From positions 124,001 to 188,000 of the forward strand of contig BDIU01000199.1 of assembly GCA_002118135.1 (NCBI GenBank): a stretch of 64,000 nucleotides of DNA, in the 5' to 3' direction. Below are positions 1 to 11,571 of the stretch, one piece after another. The position numbers and the translations under genes are program-made. The notes below the pieces were generated by a model. It had not been told where the DNA came from. It made no database searches and saw only the letters and a program-made list of their open reading frames with translations. The DNA is from Trebouxia sp. TZW2008. Taxonomy: Eukaryota > Chlorophyta > Trebouxiophyceae > Trebouxiales > Trebouxiaceae. Every line of letters begins with the position of its first letter. Within the stretch, counting starts at the first letter, position 1.

Positions 1-160
1 GTGTCTATAGGCTCAGAAAAGCTGGTACATACTGCTGAATGGTGTCTGTGTTGGCTGTTTCTACTCACAAAGGCTCCCATTATGGTGGTAAATGACTCTC
101 TGTTTCTTTCTTGTTGCAAGATTGTCTTGATCAATTGTCTGATTGTCTTGACTGGTTCAG

Positions 161-1250
161 GGCTGCTGCTGTGGTTGAGGAGCCCCCCATGCCAGAGCCC
201 ACCCCCCAGATGCACCCCACCAGCCCCAGGGCCACCATGCACTTCAGCCCCCACCCCTCAGGAGTCAGCCGCACTGTGTCTGGCCTTTCTGACCCTTCAG
301 CTTCTACCAGGGTTGTCGGACACCCCGAGGGAACTCCGGGGGCAACTGCCCTTGGAGCTAATGCCACTATCCGGGCTGGGGCCGGTGCCCTTGGGGCTGA
401 GGGCTTGTCTGGGCCCTTGACCCCTGAGGAGGTGGCCCCAGTGGCCCCTTCAGGACCTTCAGGGGGATCTGTCGACCACCACTATGAGCGCCTGCAGAAG
501 GAGAACAGCAACCTGTCTCAGCAGTGAGCATTCTCCTGCTGAGCGCTGGCACTGTTTTCACTCCCTGAGTTTAGGGTACCACTGGCTGTAGCTGACATGG
601 TTTGTACTCTTGCTGGCCTGTTTCACTCTGAACAATGGCAGCAGCACAGCAGCAAGAAAGTGTGGCATCCATGTTGTGGGGTGTTGGTGTGATAAGCGAC
701 AGATTTCAGCCACTCTTTCCTATGTGCAGGTCTGTCTGTTGTTTGTGTTCATGATGTCCCTTGACGCTCATTGAAGGGTTTGCTTGAGGTATGCAGGACA
801 GAGGTTGATGTCCAACAGTGTCTGCAGGCTGGCTCAGGCCAACAAGGCAATGTTTTGGGTGCCTGCCAACAAGCACATGCTTCAGCTGTCTTGCAGTCCT
901 GGATGTCTCTTACAGTCACATTGCTGGGTTTGCCCTCAGCATTTGTGACATGTGTGCCATCTGCAGCAAGTCAACTGACGTCTGTTCGTGTATGCAGACT
1001 GGCTCAGGCCAACAAGGACATGGCAGAGCTGAATAGCAGGCTAGTGGATGCTGCCTTTGGCAATGCCTTTGGCCCCAGCGCAGCCCCCACCCTCAGCCCC
1101 ACCCGCTCTGGCATTGACCGCTACGACAAGGCAAGCAGCCATCAGCTAGACAGGGAGAGCAGCAATCCAGCAGCTTCCAGCAGTGATGACCGCACCAGTC
1201 TGACTGGGCTGCCCCCTGGGGTGCCCCTTGACCCCTTCTATGATGAGTAA
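161..1250 (+). CDS. C-terminal part of an unidentified protein with a coiled-coil stretch
   Basis: This is the 3' end of a gene that begins before the window. Two exons are supported: about 161-523 (acceptor after TGGTTCAG; donor CA|GTGAGC) and 998-1250 (acceptor TATGCAG), joined in phase 2 and ending at TAA. The first exon is rich in Pro, Gly, Ala and Ser and ends with a short heptad-like helix (YERLQKENSNLSQ). That helix continues without a break across the junction (QLAQANKDMAELNSRL), which is the best evidence for the model. The tail is Ser/Pro-rich and ends in PFYDE. The exon start at 161 is tentative, because a polypyrimidine tract ending near 119 could also serve. No family is recognised; a scaffold or coiled-coil protein is a guess. 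Confidence 0.55.
818..882 (+). repeat. Acceptor-side echoes of the last exon of the first gene
   Basis: Within the last intron, 820-850 repeats the acceptor and first 25 or so bases of the exon that starts at 998 (TGCAG then GCTGGCTCAGGCCAACAAGG). A weaker copy follows near 857-880 (GCCAACAAGCACATG). Both are in direct orientation and upstream of the functional copy. Confidence 0.75.
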
Positions 1251-2518
1251 TCACCTCACAGGAATAGGGAGCCTGAGGATGGATGATTTGGGAATGTACA
1301 AACAAACTTGGGTCTCTCTCAGCCCCTTTGGTGATGAATGCCCCACCACAGAGCACTGATGTTCAAACATGAGAATCACCCTTTAACGCTTTAGGCTGTT
1401 GAATAGATGGATGCTATATTTCTGCTGTGGCTAAGCTTGAACCAGCAGCAAACAGTGTCCTCCAGCAGGCGGTGGGAGCATGAGGACTGACAATTGGGCA
1501 TGTCCTGACACGCTTGGACCTTAAGGTGCAAAGTTGTGCACCACAGATTGGCAACACAATGACCGCTTGCCATATCTGCAAGACATACTACACCATGGCA
1601 AAATGTTTGTCGTCATGTTTCTTTGAGGTTTGAAGATTTCTGTGATTTGGCTAGCTGGTACTGGCGTTCACACAAAGAGCGCGTGATCAAGATGGCATTG
1701 TCTGACGGTGTACATATCCAGATCAGTTTGCTATGTGCAGTCTTCAGCTTTTGAATAAAGCAGCTTGTGTTGTCTAGCAAAATGTGTAGTATCATGCTTT
1801 TCATGTTTTGACAATAAGCTCTATCTGCTTCGTGCTTATACTGCAGAAGGTCCCGGAATTGTTTTGACCTGGCAATTTATGCATACTGCATGAATTGTTT
1901 ATGTTATTGATAAGGTATGCACAATGACATTTTCCATTGAAGCATGGGGTGCCTGCTGGCAAAACTGAATCTGATAGCTGGCTGCTGTGCATCCAACTTT
2001 GTGATTACATGCACAATCGATGTAGCAGTGGACAAGTCTGAATACTGCAGCAAAGACGAGATGCCTGCCAATATGCATGCGTGTTGCTTTGCATTCACTC
2101 ATGTCTGTATGGCTATTTCACATGGTGAAAGCTACTAGTATGAAGCGCGGTTCACCAGTGAGACCACTGCCTGACCTTGCTCTGCTTGTGTTCCAGATAC
2201 GCTGCATTTGCAACCTTTGACCTTTGTTGCAGTCGAAGGTGTGACGTCCGAATGACCTTCGAGAAAGTCCAGATCTCCTTGATGATATCATTGACAATAT
2301 GTTGTTCATGAAAAGCGTTCATTCATTGACATGGTGTGACCTGATAAGACTGTACATATGTGCTTCTGTTGGATTGAGTCACAAAGGTTTGCAGACCAGC
2401 GGATTTCAGCTGGAAACTTGCAAATGATAGACGAACAGGTGATAAGCAGGGACGCAAACCTAAACTGATAAATTGGCAAAAGTAGAGAACGAGTATAGCA
2501 GCATATCAAGCCAGGCCG
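1251..2518. other. Intergenic region between two convergent gene ends
   Basis: About 1.27 kb lies between the stop codon of the upstream plus-strand gene and the stop codon of the minus-strand Tudor gene. It is AT-richer than the exons. Open frames here are short and have no family resemblance or splice support. It should hold both 3' untranslated regions; no other element is evident. Confidence 0.6.
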
Positions 2519-5500
2519 TCACGCACCAGGCTTGTCACTAAACACATCACCATCAGCCAGGAAAGCAGCAATCATGTCAGGCTCCAACTCTTCTGTTGGA
2601 GGCACATCAGACATTGCCAGATCAAGCAAGCCAGAGGTTGTGAGAACCTCCTTGCGCTTCAAAGTGGCTGTGCTATGGTCATGCTGCAAACCATCAGCAC
2701 TTATACCCTTCGAGAAGCTTGAATGCTCCCTTTGCAGTGCTGCATGACGCTCCAGCATATCTGTGTCTGGCGTGTCAGGTGTGCCAATGCTATCTTGCGC
2801 TTTGAGGGGTTTCTGTAGCTCTGACAGTACATGACCCTTATATATGACTTGGCCCAGACCAGCGTGTGGGATTTGCATTGGCACAGAGCAATCTTGAGGC
2901 CCCTCGCTGCTTCTGGGAAGCTGATATTCAGCGTCTTGGGAGGTCACCACAGGGAATGTATGATCGCCAATGCTTGCGGCTGCTGCTGCACTGATGACTC
3001 CATAAGGAGCTTGAGACTGGCAGCTTGAGGGAACTGTGACAGCAGTCGTGGCGGGAATGAGGCCAGCAAGGGATGCTGAACCTGGAGATTTTTGGCGGGA
3101 AGGATCCAAATTGGGGCTAGGAGCTGACGGCAGGCCAGCACTTGGACTGCGTGACTTTGTGCTCATGTGCTGACTGGCTAAGGTGGAAAGCGGCTGGAAT
3201 GCGCTGTTCTGCTGAGAGGAATGAGTCATGAGGCGATCTGACCCACCACGCTGCTGGTCTGAAGGCAGGCCGTGTGTGAGGATGAGACTGGTGTCCTGTA
3301 GCATTGGAGAGCTGCCAGGAAGCTGATGGATGAGGTCTGGGGCCTCAGGACTGTACTGCCTGTCAGCAGCTTCTGGCTGACTGCTACTTGGCGCTGGACC
3401 TTGTGCAGGTAGCTGTGCAGAAGCTGGAACGCTTTGTGCAACGCCCAGGCGAGCTGCGATGTGATTTACAATCTGTCTGGCTGCAGGGGCAGGTTGAAGC
3501 CCAGCCTGGGGCTTTGCCTGGTTTGGCCCTGAAAGCGTGCTGACGGGGATTGGCGCTCCCTTAGTGATGACCTTCCTGGCGCATTCACAGCGCCAGATCA
3601 TCAAATCTAGGGCCTCAACCCTCTGCTTGACACGGCGGGAAGCGCTGCTGTCAGCACCAGACGCACACAAAGGGCGGCTGGATTTGATGCCTTTCCCGCC
3701 TTGCGAGCAGTAGATCTTGACTCTGGTTCCCGCCAAATGCGGCGCCCTTCTGGACGTCAAAGCAATGACTCTATCTATGTGTGGATTGGCTGCAGACCCT
3801 GACTGCACTGACGGCGGAACCCTGGGCGCCACAGCTGCGGGCAGACCGGCTGTGGCTGGCTCTGAGGCTGCTGAGAGGGCAAGGCCTGCCGCAGCTGGGG
3901 CTGGTGGCGCAGCTGTGGCCTGTGGTGAGCTGGGGTCTGGGGTGAGGAAACTGGCAGGTGAGGTGATAGCGTGACGCAGGACAGGCAGCAGGGAGGGTTG
4001 TGCTTTTGGCGCTGTCACTTTTTGAATGCCTGTGTTGCGCCTGCTGATCCCTAATCTGGACTTCTGCTTCTCCAGTCCTCTGTCCTGCAGCAATGTAATG
4101 AAAGGTGTGGTCAGGTTGACAAGTGTGATTGCGCCTGATGAGACAATTTGTGACATCAACTTGCAATAGCCCATTAATGAGTGTGCCAGCATGCTTCAAT
4201 GAATTTCTCTTGCCACAGCAACTCTCACAGCATTGTTGAGTGACAACTAAGACAACCTACAGTAGAACAGCAACACACTGCAGGCCTTCCTTGACAGTAT
4301 GCACGACGATGTTGTGACTTTGCTGGGCAGATCAAAGCCAAAATTCCTTAAGCCTGCAACAAAGTCATGCAGACTGGCGTTAGCAAACATTCTGAGGGGA
4401 AGGTACAATAACTTCTCTTTGTCAGGACGCTTGATGTAATGACATTCTCAATGCAAGGACAGTGCAATTGGTCACCAATCATTGCATTCTGACTGCAGTG
4501 GCACCTCTGAGTAAAGACAGCTTGATATGAATATGAGGACAACCTTTTTGGGAAATAGCAGTTGTCACAAGGAGAAGTCACTTTACCTGTGCCAGGCGAC
4601 GGGAGCTGGGCTGCCGTCTGACCCTAGGGTGGGAGTCCAGCCTGGAGGTAGACCTCTTGGGGCGGGGGTGGGTGTGAGGGGGGTCGCCAGTGGTGGACAG
4701 GCCAGGGGGCAGCAGCCACTTCATAGGCTGCTCAGTTAAGCTCACATCCTCCCTTTCATCTGCAAAGCCAACTTAGCATTCGTATGACTACCTCAAAGTC
4801 GCTGGATTGCTGTTTTAGCTCTGGAAGATTTAAACAAGCTGCATGTTCTGATTACTTTCCTCAGCAGGACTGTGCGTCTTGTGAAGTGCGATATGGCATC
4901 TGAATCTTTTTGTTCGTGTAACAAGCACAGCTTGCAACGCATGGATGCTTCAAGGCAAGATGAGCGGACAGAGTCCATGTATCTGAAATCAGACAGGATG
5001 CATGTGCACATACCCAGCTGGATCATTGCAGCTGTCTGACATGCCTTTGATGCATGCATACCAAAAAGTGTTATCAGCCGCTTTGACCAGCCTGCTGTAT
5101 GGCCTACAGGAACAGGCCGAGGCATACCTGTAACCTAACTCGTGTTTGCGCGGGCACAAGTGTCAATCAACAACCAAAATGCTGGACTAGTGCTACAAGT
5201 AGACAGTGTGTCCTGTTGGTGCATGCATGCAGTCCAGTGAACTTACTGTCATCATAGACAACTTCATACAGGTCCTCTTCTTCGTTGTAGACAGCTACCT
5301 CTCCTAGGTAGAACTTATGATCATCTCGCCAATAGACCCCCACCCGCCACCCCACCACTCCCTGACCCTCAGGCACCCCCTCCCCTACAGCATCACAGCA
5401 CTCCTGAGAAGATGCCTTTGATGCATGAGGAGAAGTTGGCGATAAAACACGGCATCCTTTGCAGCACTGAGCAATTGCTGAGGAGATAACGGAGATACAG

Positions 5501-8500
5501 TAACTTCTCTTTGTAAGGACACTCAATGTAAGGACATTCTTGATGTAAAGACAGTGCAGTTGGAAACCCATGCCTGTGTTCCGACTGCAATGGCACCTCT
5601 CACCATGTGCTGTCAAAGCAGCTTGCAGGAGAAGAAGAGCAGTTTACCCAGCAGGCAGAAAACACTGGATTTCACCTTGCTGCAAGCCAGCTGTCCCATA
5701 GGCGCTGCGGACGCTGTGTCAAGGCATGTTGTATTTGTGGGATGCACTGTAGAACCAGCTGCAGAGGAAGAAGAACATCCATGCAACAAGGCAAAAGAAG
5801 AAGACTATCGACAATAACACAAACAACACCACAACTACAACAACAACACAAACTACTACCACAACATGATTATCACATTATGCACTGTGACAGACGTCTT
5901 GGGTGTGAATGGCCTAAGACAGAAGAAGGACTTCCGCATTGGTTAGTGTCTGCAGACACTCCTTTAGTGAAAATATACCAGACAGAAGAAGGGCGGAACC
6001 AACCTGGTCGCAAGCCAGCTGTCCCAGAGATGCTACATGTTGGGCTGTGCCATTGCACATGCTCCTTGCCGAGCTTCAGCCATTCATCTTCACCATCCTC
6101 ATACAGCACATGATGCAGCCCTTGGCGGGAATTCCAGCTCAGCACCTCGCCCTTGACCCACACTTCTTCTGCCTGTGAGTAGATTGACAGGCCCCAGCCC
6201 ACAGCTGTGGCGGCCTGTGGCACAGCTGTGGCCACTGCTGGCTGCCTGGAAGACGCTGATGTGCCATTGGGGACAGTGCTACGAGCACTGCCTTCAAGGA
6301 CTAGGGTTTGGGTGGGGGTTGCAGAGGGGGGTAGGGGGGCTGAAGGGGGGTTGGGGTCAGTGGCATCTAGCTGCTGCATGACGCTTCTCATGCGGCCGTT
6401 GTAGTGCTTGGATGTCAGCCCACGGGGTGTTAGCCATCTACACATACAGCACAATCAACATGTTGAGACACTGCACTGTTGCTGCTGTGTTGATATGGGA
6501 AAGTCAGTTTACCTGTGATTAGTATAACAAGTGAACTATGAGCTAAAGAAAAGTGATAAGGATGTGAGCGCTGACAATGCAACTTTGAGAATTGTCAATG
6601 AACGCACATACAGCTCAATCATGCTGCAAAGCGTAAGATGACACATGTGATACGCATAATGCTGTAGGGGGAGAGGCCTTGAATGCAGGGTGACAGCACA
6701 ACGCAACAAGTGTGATGAGTTACAGGAAGCTTAACACATTGAGTCAGAAGTCGGGAACCAAATGCTTGTAGCATGCTGTGCATGAGCGCAACTACATAGA
6801 TGGGCATGAAGTTGCTTGCAAAATATAGACACACAGTCTCACTACAACTGACCTGAAGCGCTCTTTGGTCAAGCTGATCCACTCCTCTTGCCCATCATCA
6901 TAGCACACTTTGGAGCGCTTATGATATGCGTCAAAGCCAGCTAGTTGTCCCTGCACGCCAATCAGAGGGCCCTCAGTTTTGCATCGCCAGCTTACAGTCA
7001 CTTCTCGTTGTGAGGACACTTGTTGTAAGGACACTCTGTGTAAGGACACTCGGTTTAAGGACACTTAGGTATAAGGAGACTTGGTGCAAGGACACCTGGT
7101 GTAAGGACACTCGGTGTTAGGAGACGCGGTGTAAGGACACTTGGTGTAAGGACACTCGGTGTAAGGAGTCTCGGTGTAAGGACACTCGGTGTAAGGACAC
7201 TCGATGTAAGGACACTTGGTGTAAGGACGCTTGGTGTTGGAATACTCAGTGTATGGACATGCTTGATGTAAGGACACTACACTTGCTTACCAATCACTAC
7301 ATTTTGCCTGCCGTGGCGCCTCTGGGTCAGGACAATTCGATGTAAGGACAAGTTTCTTGGGCACCAAAGCAGTTGTCCAAAGAGGAGTTGCTGTCTGCTA
7401 TACCTTGTAGTAGGTTTGATCATCTTCCCAAAAGATGCCAACACGAGCACCAATGATGGAGTCGCCAGCACCAGGCTCATCAAGGATCCCCCGCCCCTCA
7501 CCCCCCCTCAAGTGCCCCCCCTTGCGGCCTCCTTTGCACTCTCCAGCTAGCTGTGTCCAGTCTTGAGATCGACCCTGTGATGAAGACAGCTTGTATTGAT
7601 CAGATGCACCACAGGTCACAACATGACAATGGAATCAAGGATCCCCCGCCCCTCAACCCCCTCAGGTAGCCCCCCATGCAGCCTCCTTTGCACTCCCCAG
7701 CTAGCTGCGTCCAGTCTTGGGACCAGCCCTGTGAATGGGACAGCTTGTATTGGTTGGATGCACAACCGAATGCAATGTGACGATGAAAACATGGATGCGT
7801 CAAGAAACCCTGCCCCTCGACCCCCCTCAGGTGGGCCCCCTTGCAAACCCCTTTGCACTCCCCAGCTAGCTGTGTCTAGTCCTATGACCTGCGATGTATG
7901 CATTAATCGTGATTCAGAATCTTCAAAACTGCAGAAAACATTGATGCTTATGCATGTTTCACTGTGTATGCTTTCCTCCCATTGTATGAATTTCAGTCTG
8001 CAGTGCCCTGAAGCGTAGCAAGCGCTCAGTGATGTACTTGTGTACAATCGAGCAGACAGACAAAGGCAGACAAACCCAAGCAGCAACATAAGAAAAGACG
8101 GGAACATTCTCCCGGGAAATCATAAAAAGCCGTCTCTGGAAAAGCTCCTCCCGAAACAATAAACAGGGATGCGTCCTGATGCAGCCAGACAGTCTGTAAA
8201 GATGACAGGAAGAACTCACTTTGCGCAGCGTTGAGGTGCGTCGGCTCTGAGACTTGGCATGACTAGGCACATAATCCTGGCTCTGCTCTTCCTCTTCTTG
8301 CATTGAGCCAGATTCACCTGAACATGCATTCGAGATTGCTTGCAAATTTACGGCACATAACGCAGCATAAAGCCTGCATGTATACAGCGTGGACAAATGT
8401 CCCTGCAGATTGGACTTGCGCACATGCAGAAAGAGTTGCACAAATGCAGAAAACGTAGTATACAGTACACGGTACCCCTCCGGGGTATAAGGGTATAGGG

Positions 8501-9996
8501 GTAGAAGCTTTGGAAAGTTGCACGTGCAGCAAAGATGCAACAATGGTCTGAAACAAACTAGTGCAGCGTCGAAGGGGAGCACCAACAACGCTGAAGCAGC
8601 TGGGCTTATGTACCATGTACAGACAGTGTGCAGCTGCATGCAGAACGCCTTGCACAGTCAATTGCTCCAGTACTTACTTAGTTGGGCCTCCTCAACATGT
8701 CTAGCACACGTGCAATGAAGATTGGTCATATGCAATGACATATGCTCACACCTTGTTCCATTCTGCCATCGGCTTTGCAGCGCAGAAAATCACTGAAGGC
8801 AGAAATGATCCAGGCGTGAGCATCTGTCATTCAACATGAACAAGCACTCATTCATTTCACGTGTGCTAGACAGGCTCAGGGAGGCTCAGCTAAGTAGGTA
8901 CTGAAGCAATCAACTGTCTCCAACCAGTTCGCCAACATGAGCAATCACTCTACATCATACCAACTACATGTGCATTGATTGAAATGATCAACAGGTATGG
9001 CCACAGCTGTGCAAAGGCTTGTTATGCTGGCTGTCCTGAATCATCAACAAAAGCGCAAGTGGGCTCACCTGCGCAGTCATGCAGCTGTGAATGCTGGCTG
9101 GCATATCCATTCTCAGCGTCAGTGTCTGCATTGCCGCTTGCTGCAGCAAAGATGCCTGAATGACGGTCTCTGTCAGCAGCAGCACTGGATTCAAGCTTGC
9201 CTTTGACTGCAATCTCTGCCGACGTAACCGCTGTCTGAGGCTCAGTTGCTTTGTGCTCAACCATAGCAGTTGTCCCTGATCTGAGCTCTGACTTAGACTG
9301 AGACTTGTTTGTCGTATGTGTGTGTGCCGTCTCGGCTGTGGTGCTCTGCTGCTGAGCACCCTGGCCGCTGCTGGTGGTTCCGGAGCCCTGACCTGTGCTG
9401 CGGTGCCGCCTTCTGCCGCTCTGCCGCGCATCAGGGCTGTTGCCCCTGCTGGCTGTGGAGTGGCCCTTGGAGGTGGGCGAGCTGCAAGTGCCCTTGGCAT
9501 CTGTGCTGTCAAGCCACCAAACAGCTTCGTTGCGCAAGGCATGATCCTTCACCTCTCCATCCTTATACTTGACAGTGTGTTGGCCTGTCTGAGCATCGTA
9601 CTCCTTGATGCATCCAAGGTACCATTTGCTCATAGTTGGCCAGAAGAGCTTCACTTTGCGGCCTAGAATGCTGTCATTGAGTTTGATCCCCTTGACAGTG
9701 GGGTTAGGGGCAGAAGATGCAGGGGCTTTGCCCTTCCATTGGAATGGCTGCCTGCTGAGTTCCAGCCACTGCTCTGAGCGGTGCTCTCTGTGGTACCTGA
9801 CCAGGTGCTCTGCAGTGTCTGTATTGAAGTCCACGACCTTGCCATCCCACCACTCGGGATGCTTAGCTGATCCCTGGAAGACTGAAATCTCCCGTCCTAC
9901 CACCTCTTGTGCGGCAATCAGCTCTGGCTCTGCGATAGTGGGTTTGCTCTTCTTTAGAGGGCTGGAGGGTGCTTGAGTGACATCGGTCTTAGCCAT
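2519..9996 (-). CDS. Protein with five Tudor-like domains (possible chromatin reader)
   Basis: Eight exons fit in phase on the minus strand: 9996-9069, 8317-8220, 7574-7404, 6950-6853, 6437-about 6004, about 5477-5247, 4759-4587 and 4084-2519, giving about 1232 residues. Five Tudor-like units of about 50 residues have the pattern G-x-x-(aromatic)W...G.(hydrophobic)..(Y/F)...HxVxYDDGxxE.(hydrophobic)L. They lie at about 33-87, 109-163, 380-434, 511-561 and 618-671. The third is split between exons 3 and 4 and the fifth between exons 6 and 7, and each joins seamlessly (YDD|NEREDVSL). The units resemble the Tudor-like folds of PDS5 and plant EPL1-type proteins, which bind methylated histone tails or DNA; chromatin reading is therefore inferred. 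The last 520 residues are mostly Ser/Pro/Gln-rich and disordered, with one conserved-looking patch near the start (CECARKV). The exon 5 donor is the weakest boundary: I chose CCAG|GTTGGT at 6004 because its echo near 5690 keeps the same junction, but 6037 also fits. Start Met 9996 is the first ATG before the first domain. Confidence 0.85.
4402..4588. mobile_element. MITE-like element, family 1, copy 1
   Basis: About 187 bp sits in an intron of the Tudor gene. The ends are imperfect 22-bp inverted repeats: GGTACAATAACTTCTCTTTG at the left and, read from the other strand, GGTAAAGTGACTTCTCCTTG at the right. The interior shares CATTGCATTCTGACTG and AGTGGCACCTCTGAG with the other copies. The right terminal repeat overlaps the 5' splice site of exon 7 (CACAG|GTAAAG). 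No coding capacity, so it is non-autonomous. Confidence 0.7.
5490..5657. mobile_element. MITE-like element, family 1, copy 2
   Basis: The left end at 5494-5512 (ACAGTAACTTCTCTTTG) is followed by two AAGGACA-type units, then by the family interior (CCGACTGCAATGGCACCTCTC) and a weaker inverted end near 5640-5655. It lies in the intron between exons 5 and 6 of the Tudor gene, next to the exon 6 acceptor. The right boundary is uncertain. Confidence 0.6.
5680..5712 (-). repeat. Donor-side echo of Tudor-gene exon 5
   Basis: Read on the minus strand, GGGACAGCTGGCTTGC followed by a CAAGGTGA-like donor repeats the end of exon 5 near 6020-6004. It lies downstream of the exon in the direction of transcription, as expected for a donor-side echo. 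Confidence 0.65.
5810..5872. repeat. ACA-rich low-complexity tract
   Basis: About 60 bp of degenerate ACA/CAA triplets (CAACACCACAACTACAACAA and similar) in an intron of the Tudor gene. It has no coding meaning in the gene's frame. Confidence 0.8.
6992..7403. mobile_element. MITE-like element, family 1, copy 3, expanded by a minisatellite
   Basis: Inverted ends ACAGTCACTTCTCGTTGTGA (left) and, from the other strand, ACAGCAACTCCTCTTTGG (right) bound the element. The interior near 7290-7325 (CAATCACTACATTTTGCCTG) matches the other copies. The element fills almost the whole 453-bp intron between exons 3 and 4 of the Tudor gene. Its right end lies six bases inside the exon 3 donor (AAG|GTATAG). 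A 15-bp tandem array has expanded inside it. Confidence 0.7.
7012..7275. repeat. 15-bp minisatellite inside MITE copy 3
   Basis: About 17 units of a 15-bp motif (consensus GTGTAAGGACACTCG, with T/C variants) run head to tail. Because the unit is a multiple of three, the minus strand stays open and spells a false repeat protein (YTECPYTKC). The unit matches the AAGGACACTC motif present once or twice in the other family 1 elements, so the array grew from the element itself. Confidence 0.92.
7625..7905 (-). repeat. Acceptor-side echoes of Tudor-gene exon 3
   Basis: Exon 3 (7574-7404) starts with an acceptor and a Gly-rich stretch. Two diverged copies of this junction lie upstream on the minus strand: about 7632-7760 and about 7800-7905. 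Each keeps CCCCAGCTAGCTG and TTTGCACTCCCCAGC on the plus strand. Stops and indels make both copies non-coding. Confidence 0.85.
8654..8917. mobile_element. MITE-like element, family 2, complete
   Basis: Long inverted arms of about 59 bp bound a 264-bp element: 8654-8712 and 8858-8917. The arms read ACAGTCAATTGCTCCAGTAC from one end and, from the other strand, ACAGTTGATTGCTTCAGTAC. The inner ends both contain GTGTGCTAGACA. There are no open frames. It lies in the first intron of the Tudor gene. Single arms of the same family occur near 15317, 30059 and 52603. Confidence 0.8.
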
Positions 9997-11571
9997 GGCC
10001 AAGTCAAGGAGCCAACAACTTGGGACCCTGCAACAGCATTTGCTTGTTGTATGAGTATGCCACACATATTGACGACATGCAGACTTTGATTCAGCAAATG
10101 AAGGGTGTGATTGACTGCATGCATTTCCTGGATGTTTGCAAAGCAGCAGCATGCAGAGCCCCATGTCCTATCAGCAAATTACCTATTTTGCTGGAGAATT
10201 CTAGAATTGTGCACAGGCTGACATGGCCAATGAGGCTGTGCATGAATAGACGCAGACGCAAGCTTTGCTACATCAGCGGTAAACGCAACCTAATTCCTGC
10301 GAGCTGCAAGATTTGCGTTGTTTTGAGATCTGAGGTGCAGAAGCATGCAGCGACTAATCACCCGGAAAACGACAACGGCCAGCAAACAACAGTCAAGTTG
10401 TCGCCGGAAATCATGAAACTGCAGATGTCAGATGTAAAGTTCCATGCTGAAGGCGTGCTAGCAGGGGCAATGGGAGCTAGGCAAAGTCCCGTTGGCAGAG
10501 TAACCGCCATTCGTGCACAAGCTTAGTATGTAAGCAGACGAGACTAGAAACTTAGCCAGCTGCAAGAAGAATCGCAGCAAGCAGCAGCCACGGTCTAGTG
10601 CCGCCACGCGAGCTATCGCAGGGCTTGAAGCCCAAGAGCTGCACCTTATGTGGCCTTGACCAGGCTCGTATCGATCATACAGCCAATCCGCACGCTCTAG
10701 CTAGCGCGATGCCGTGTGCACCATGCCTGAACGGCTGTTCCACGCATCTTGCCGTCTAGGGTCCGCTTCAGCCATAGCGGCAAAGCCTGGCTGGTCTGTC
10801 GAGGTGCACCTGCTGATTTTGCAGCTGCTGCTCGTAAAGTACTGGCAGAAAAGTTCACGTGACGCCTTCTCTTATTCGACCATTTGTTTTATGATCCCTT
10901 GAGGATTGACAAAGCCAGAAGGGACAATCTCATCCTCAACCTTGACAAACACTAATTGCATGCCATGCAGACTGCAGGAAGACACACTCAGAAAGCAGAG
11001 CTGCCATCGATCTCAACATGCCTAATGCAGAGCGGTTCATACCCTGCTGCACGACTAAGCTCGATCTGCCAATTTAGAAACTGCTTGGTGTCACACCAAG
11101 AAAAATTGAATGACAATGGTGTCCTTGTCAATTTTTCTTGCTGAACATGCTGCACAACCGTTCTGCCAATGCTCGCTGCATGACAGGTACGACCGTTTAC
11201 TTAACATCAAGTGCTAGTATTGCATATCGATCCTGCAGCATCAGCTCGATGTGCAGGTCGTTGAAAAATCTCTCCTTCGGCGTGCACTTCCATCAGCTTC
11301 ACGACATGCGCAAACAAAGTCAGCAAATTGTCTAGAAGTAGCCTTTTCCACAAACCTAATGCGCAGCTGGTCCGACGTTTCTGTCGATGCTGTAAGGAAA
11401 GCGCACCGAAACCAGAGTTCGTGACAGTGACTCTCCTTTTCGGTGTTGTGTGATCGCTTGCATTAGGCGAAACCGTAGCTTGCATTGCAAGTGTGCTGCT
11501 GAAGAGGCGCCAGCCCTTGCGCAGTCTGATTGCCGCTTACTTGTTTTTACACATACGAAGACCTCGTTCAT
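9997..11571. other. Intergenic region between divergent Tudor and DCAF8-like genes
   Basis: About 1.57 kb separates the two start codons and should contain both promoters and 5' untranslated regions. Open frames here (for example on the plus strand from 10020) have no recognisable motif or splice support. The only structured feature I see is the pair of palindromes at 11084-11140. No TATA box can be assigned with confidence. Confidence 0.6.
11084..11140. repeat. Two adjacent palindromes upstream of the DCAF8-like gene
   Basis: 11084-11100 has 8-base arms (CTTGGTGT / ACACCAAG) around one base. 11097-11109 (CAAGAAAAATTGA) and 11128-11140 (TCAATTTTTCTTG) are perfect 13-base inverted repeats separated by 18 bases, and the loop holds a further GACA/TGTC pair. 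The two palindromes overlap by four bases. They could be transcription-factor sites, a small element end or a hairpin. Confidence 0.75.

Noticed and set aside
5554..6178. Plus-strand open frames in this interval
   Set aside because: They lie antisense to a Tudor-gene exon and intron, show no domain, and end in low-complexity ACA repeats.
7065..7277. Minus-strand open frame encoding a repeated YTECPYTKC-type peptide
   Set aside because: It is the translation of a 15-bp minisatellite inside an intronic element; the unit length alone keeps the frame open.
10020..10526. 168-codon plus-strand open frame upstream of the DCAF8-like gene
   Set aside because: No recognisable motif and no splice or neighbour support; it lies in a divergent intergenic region.
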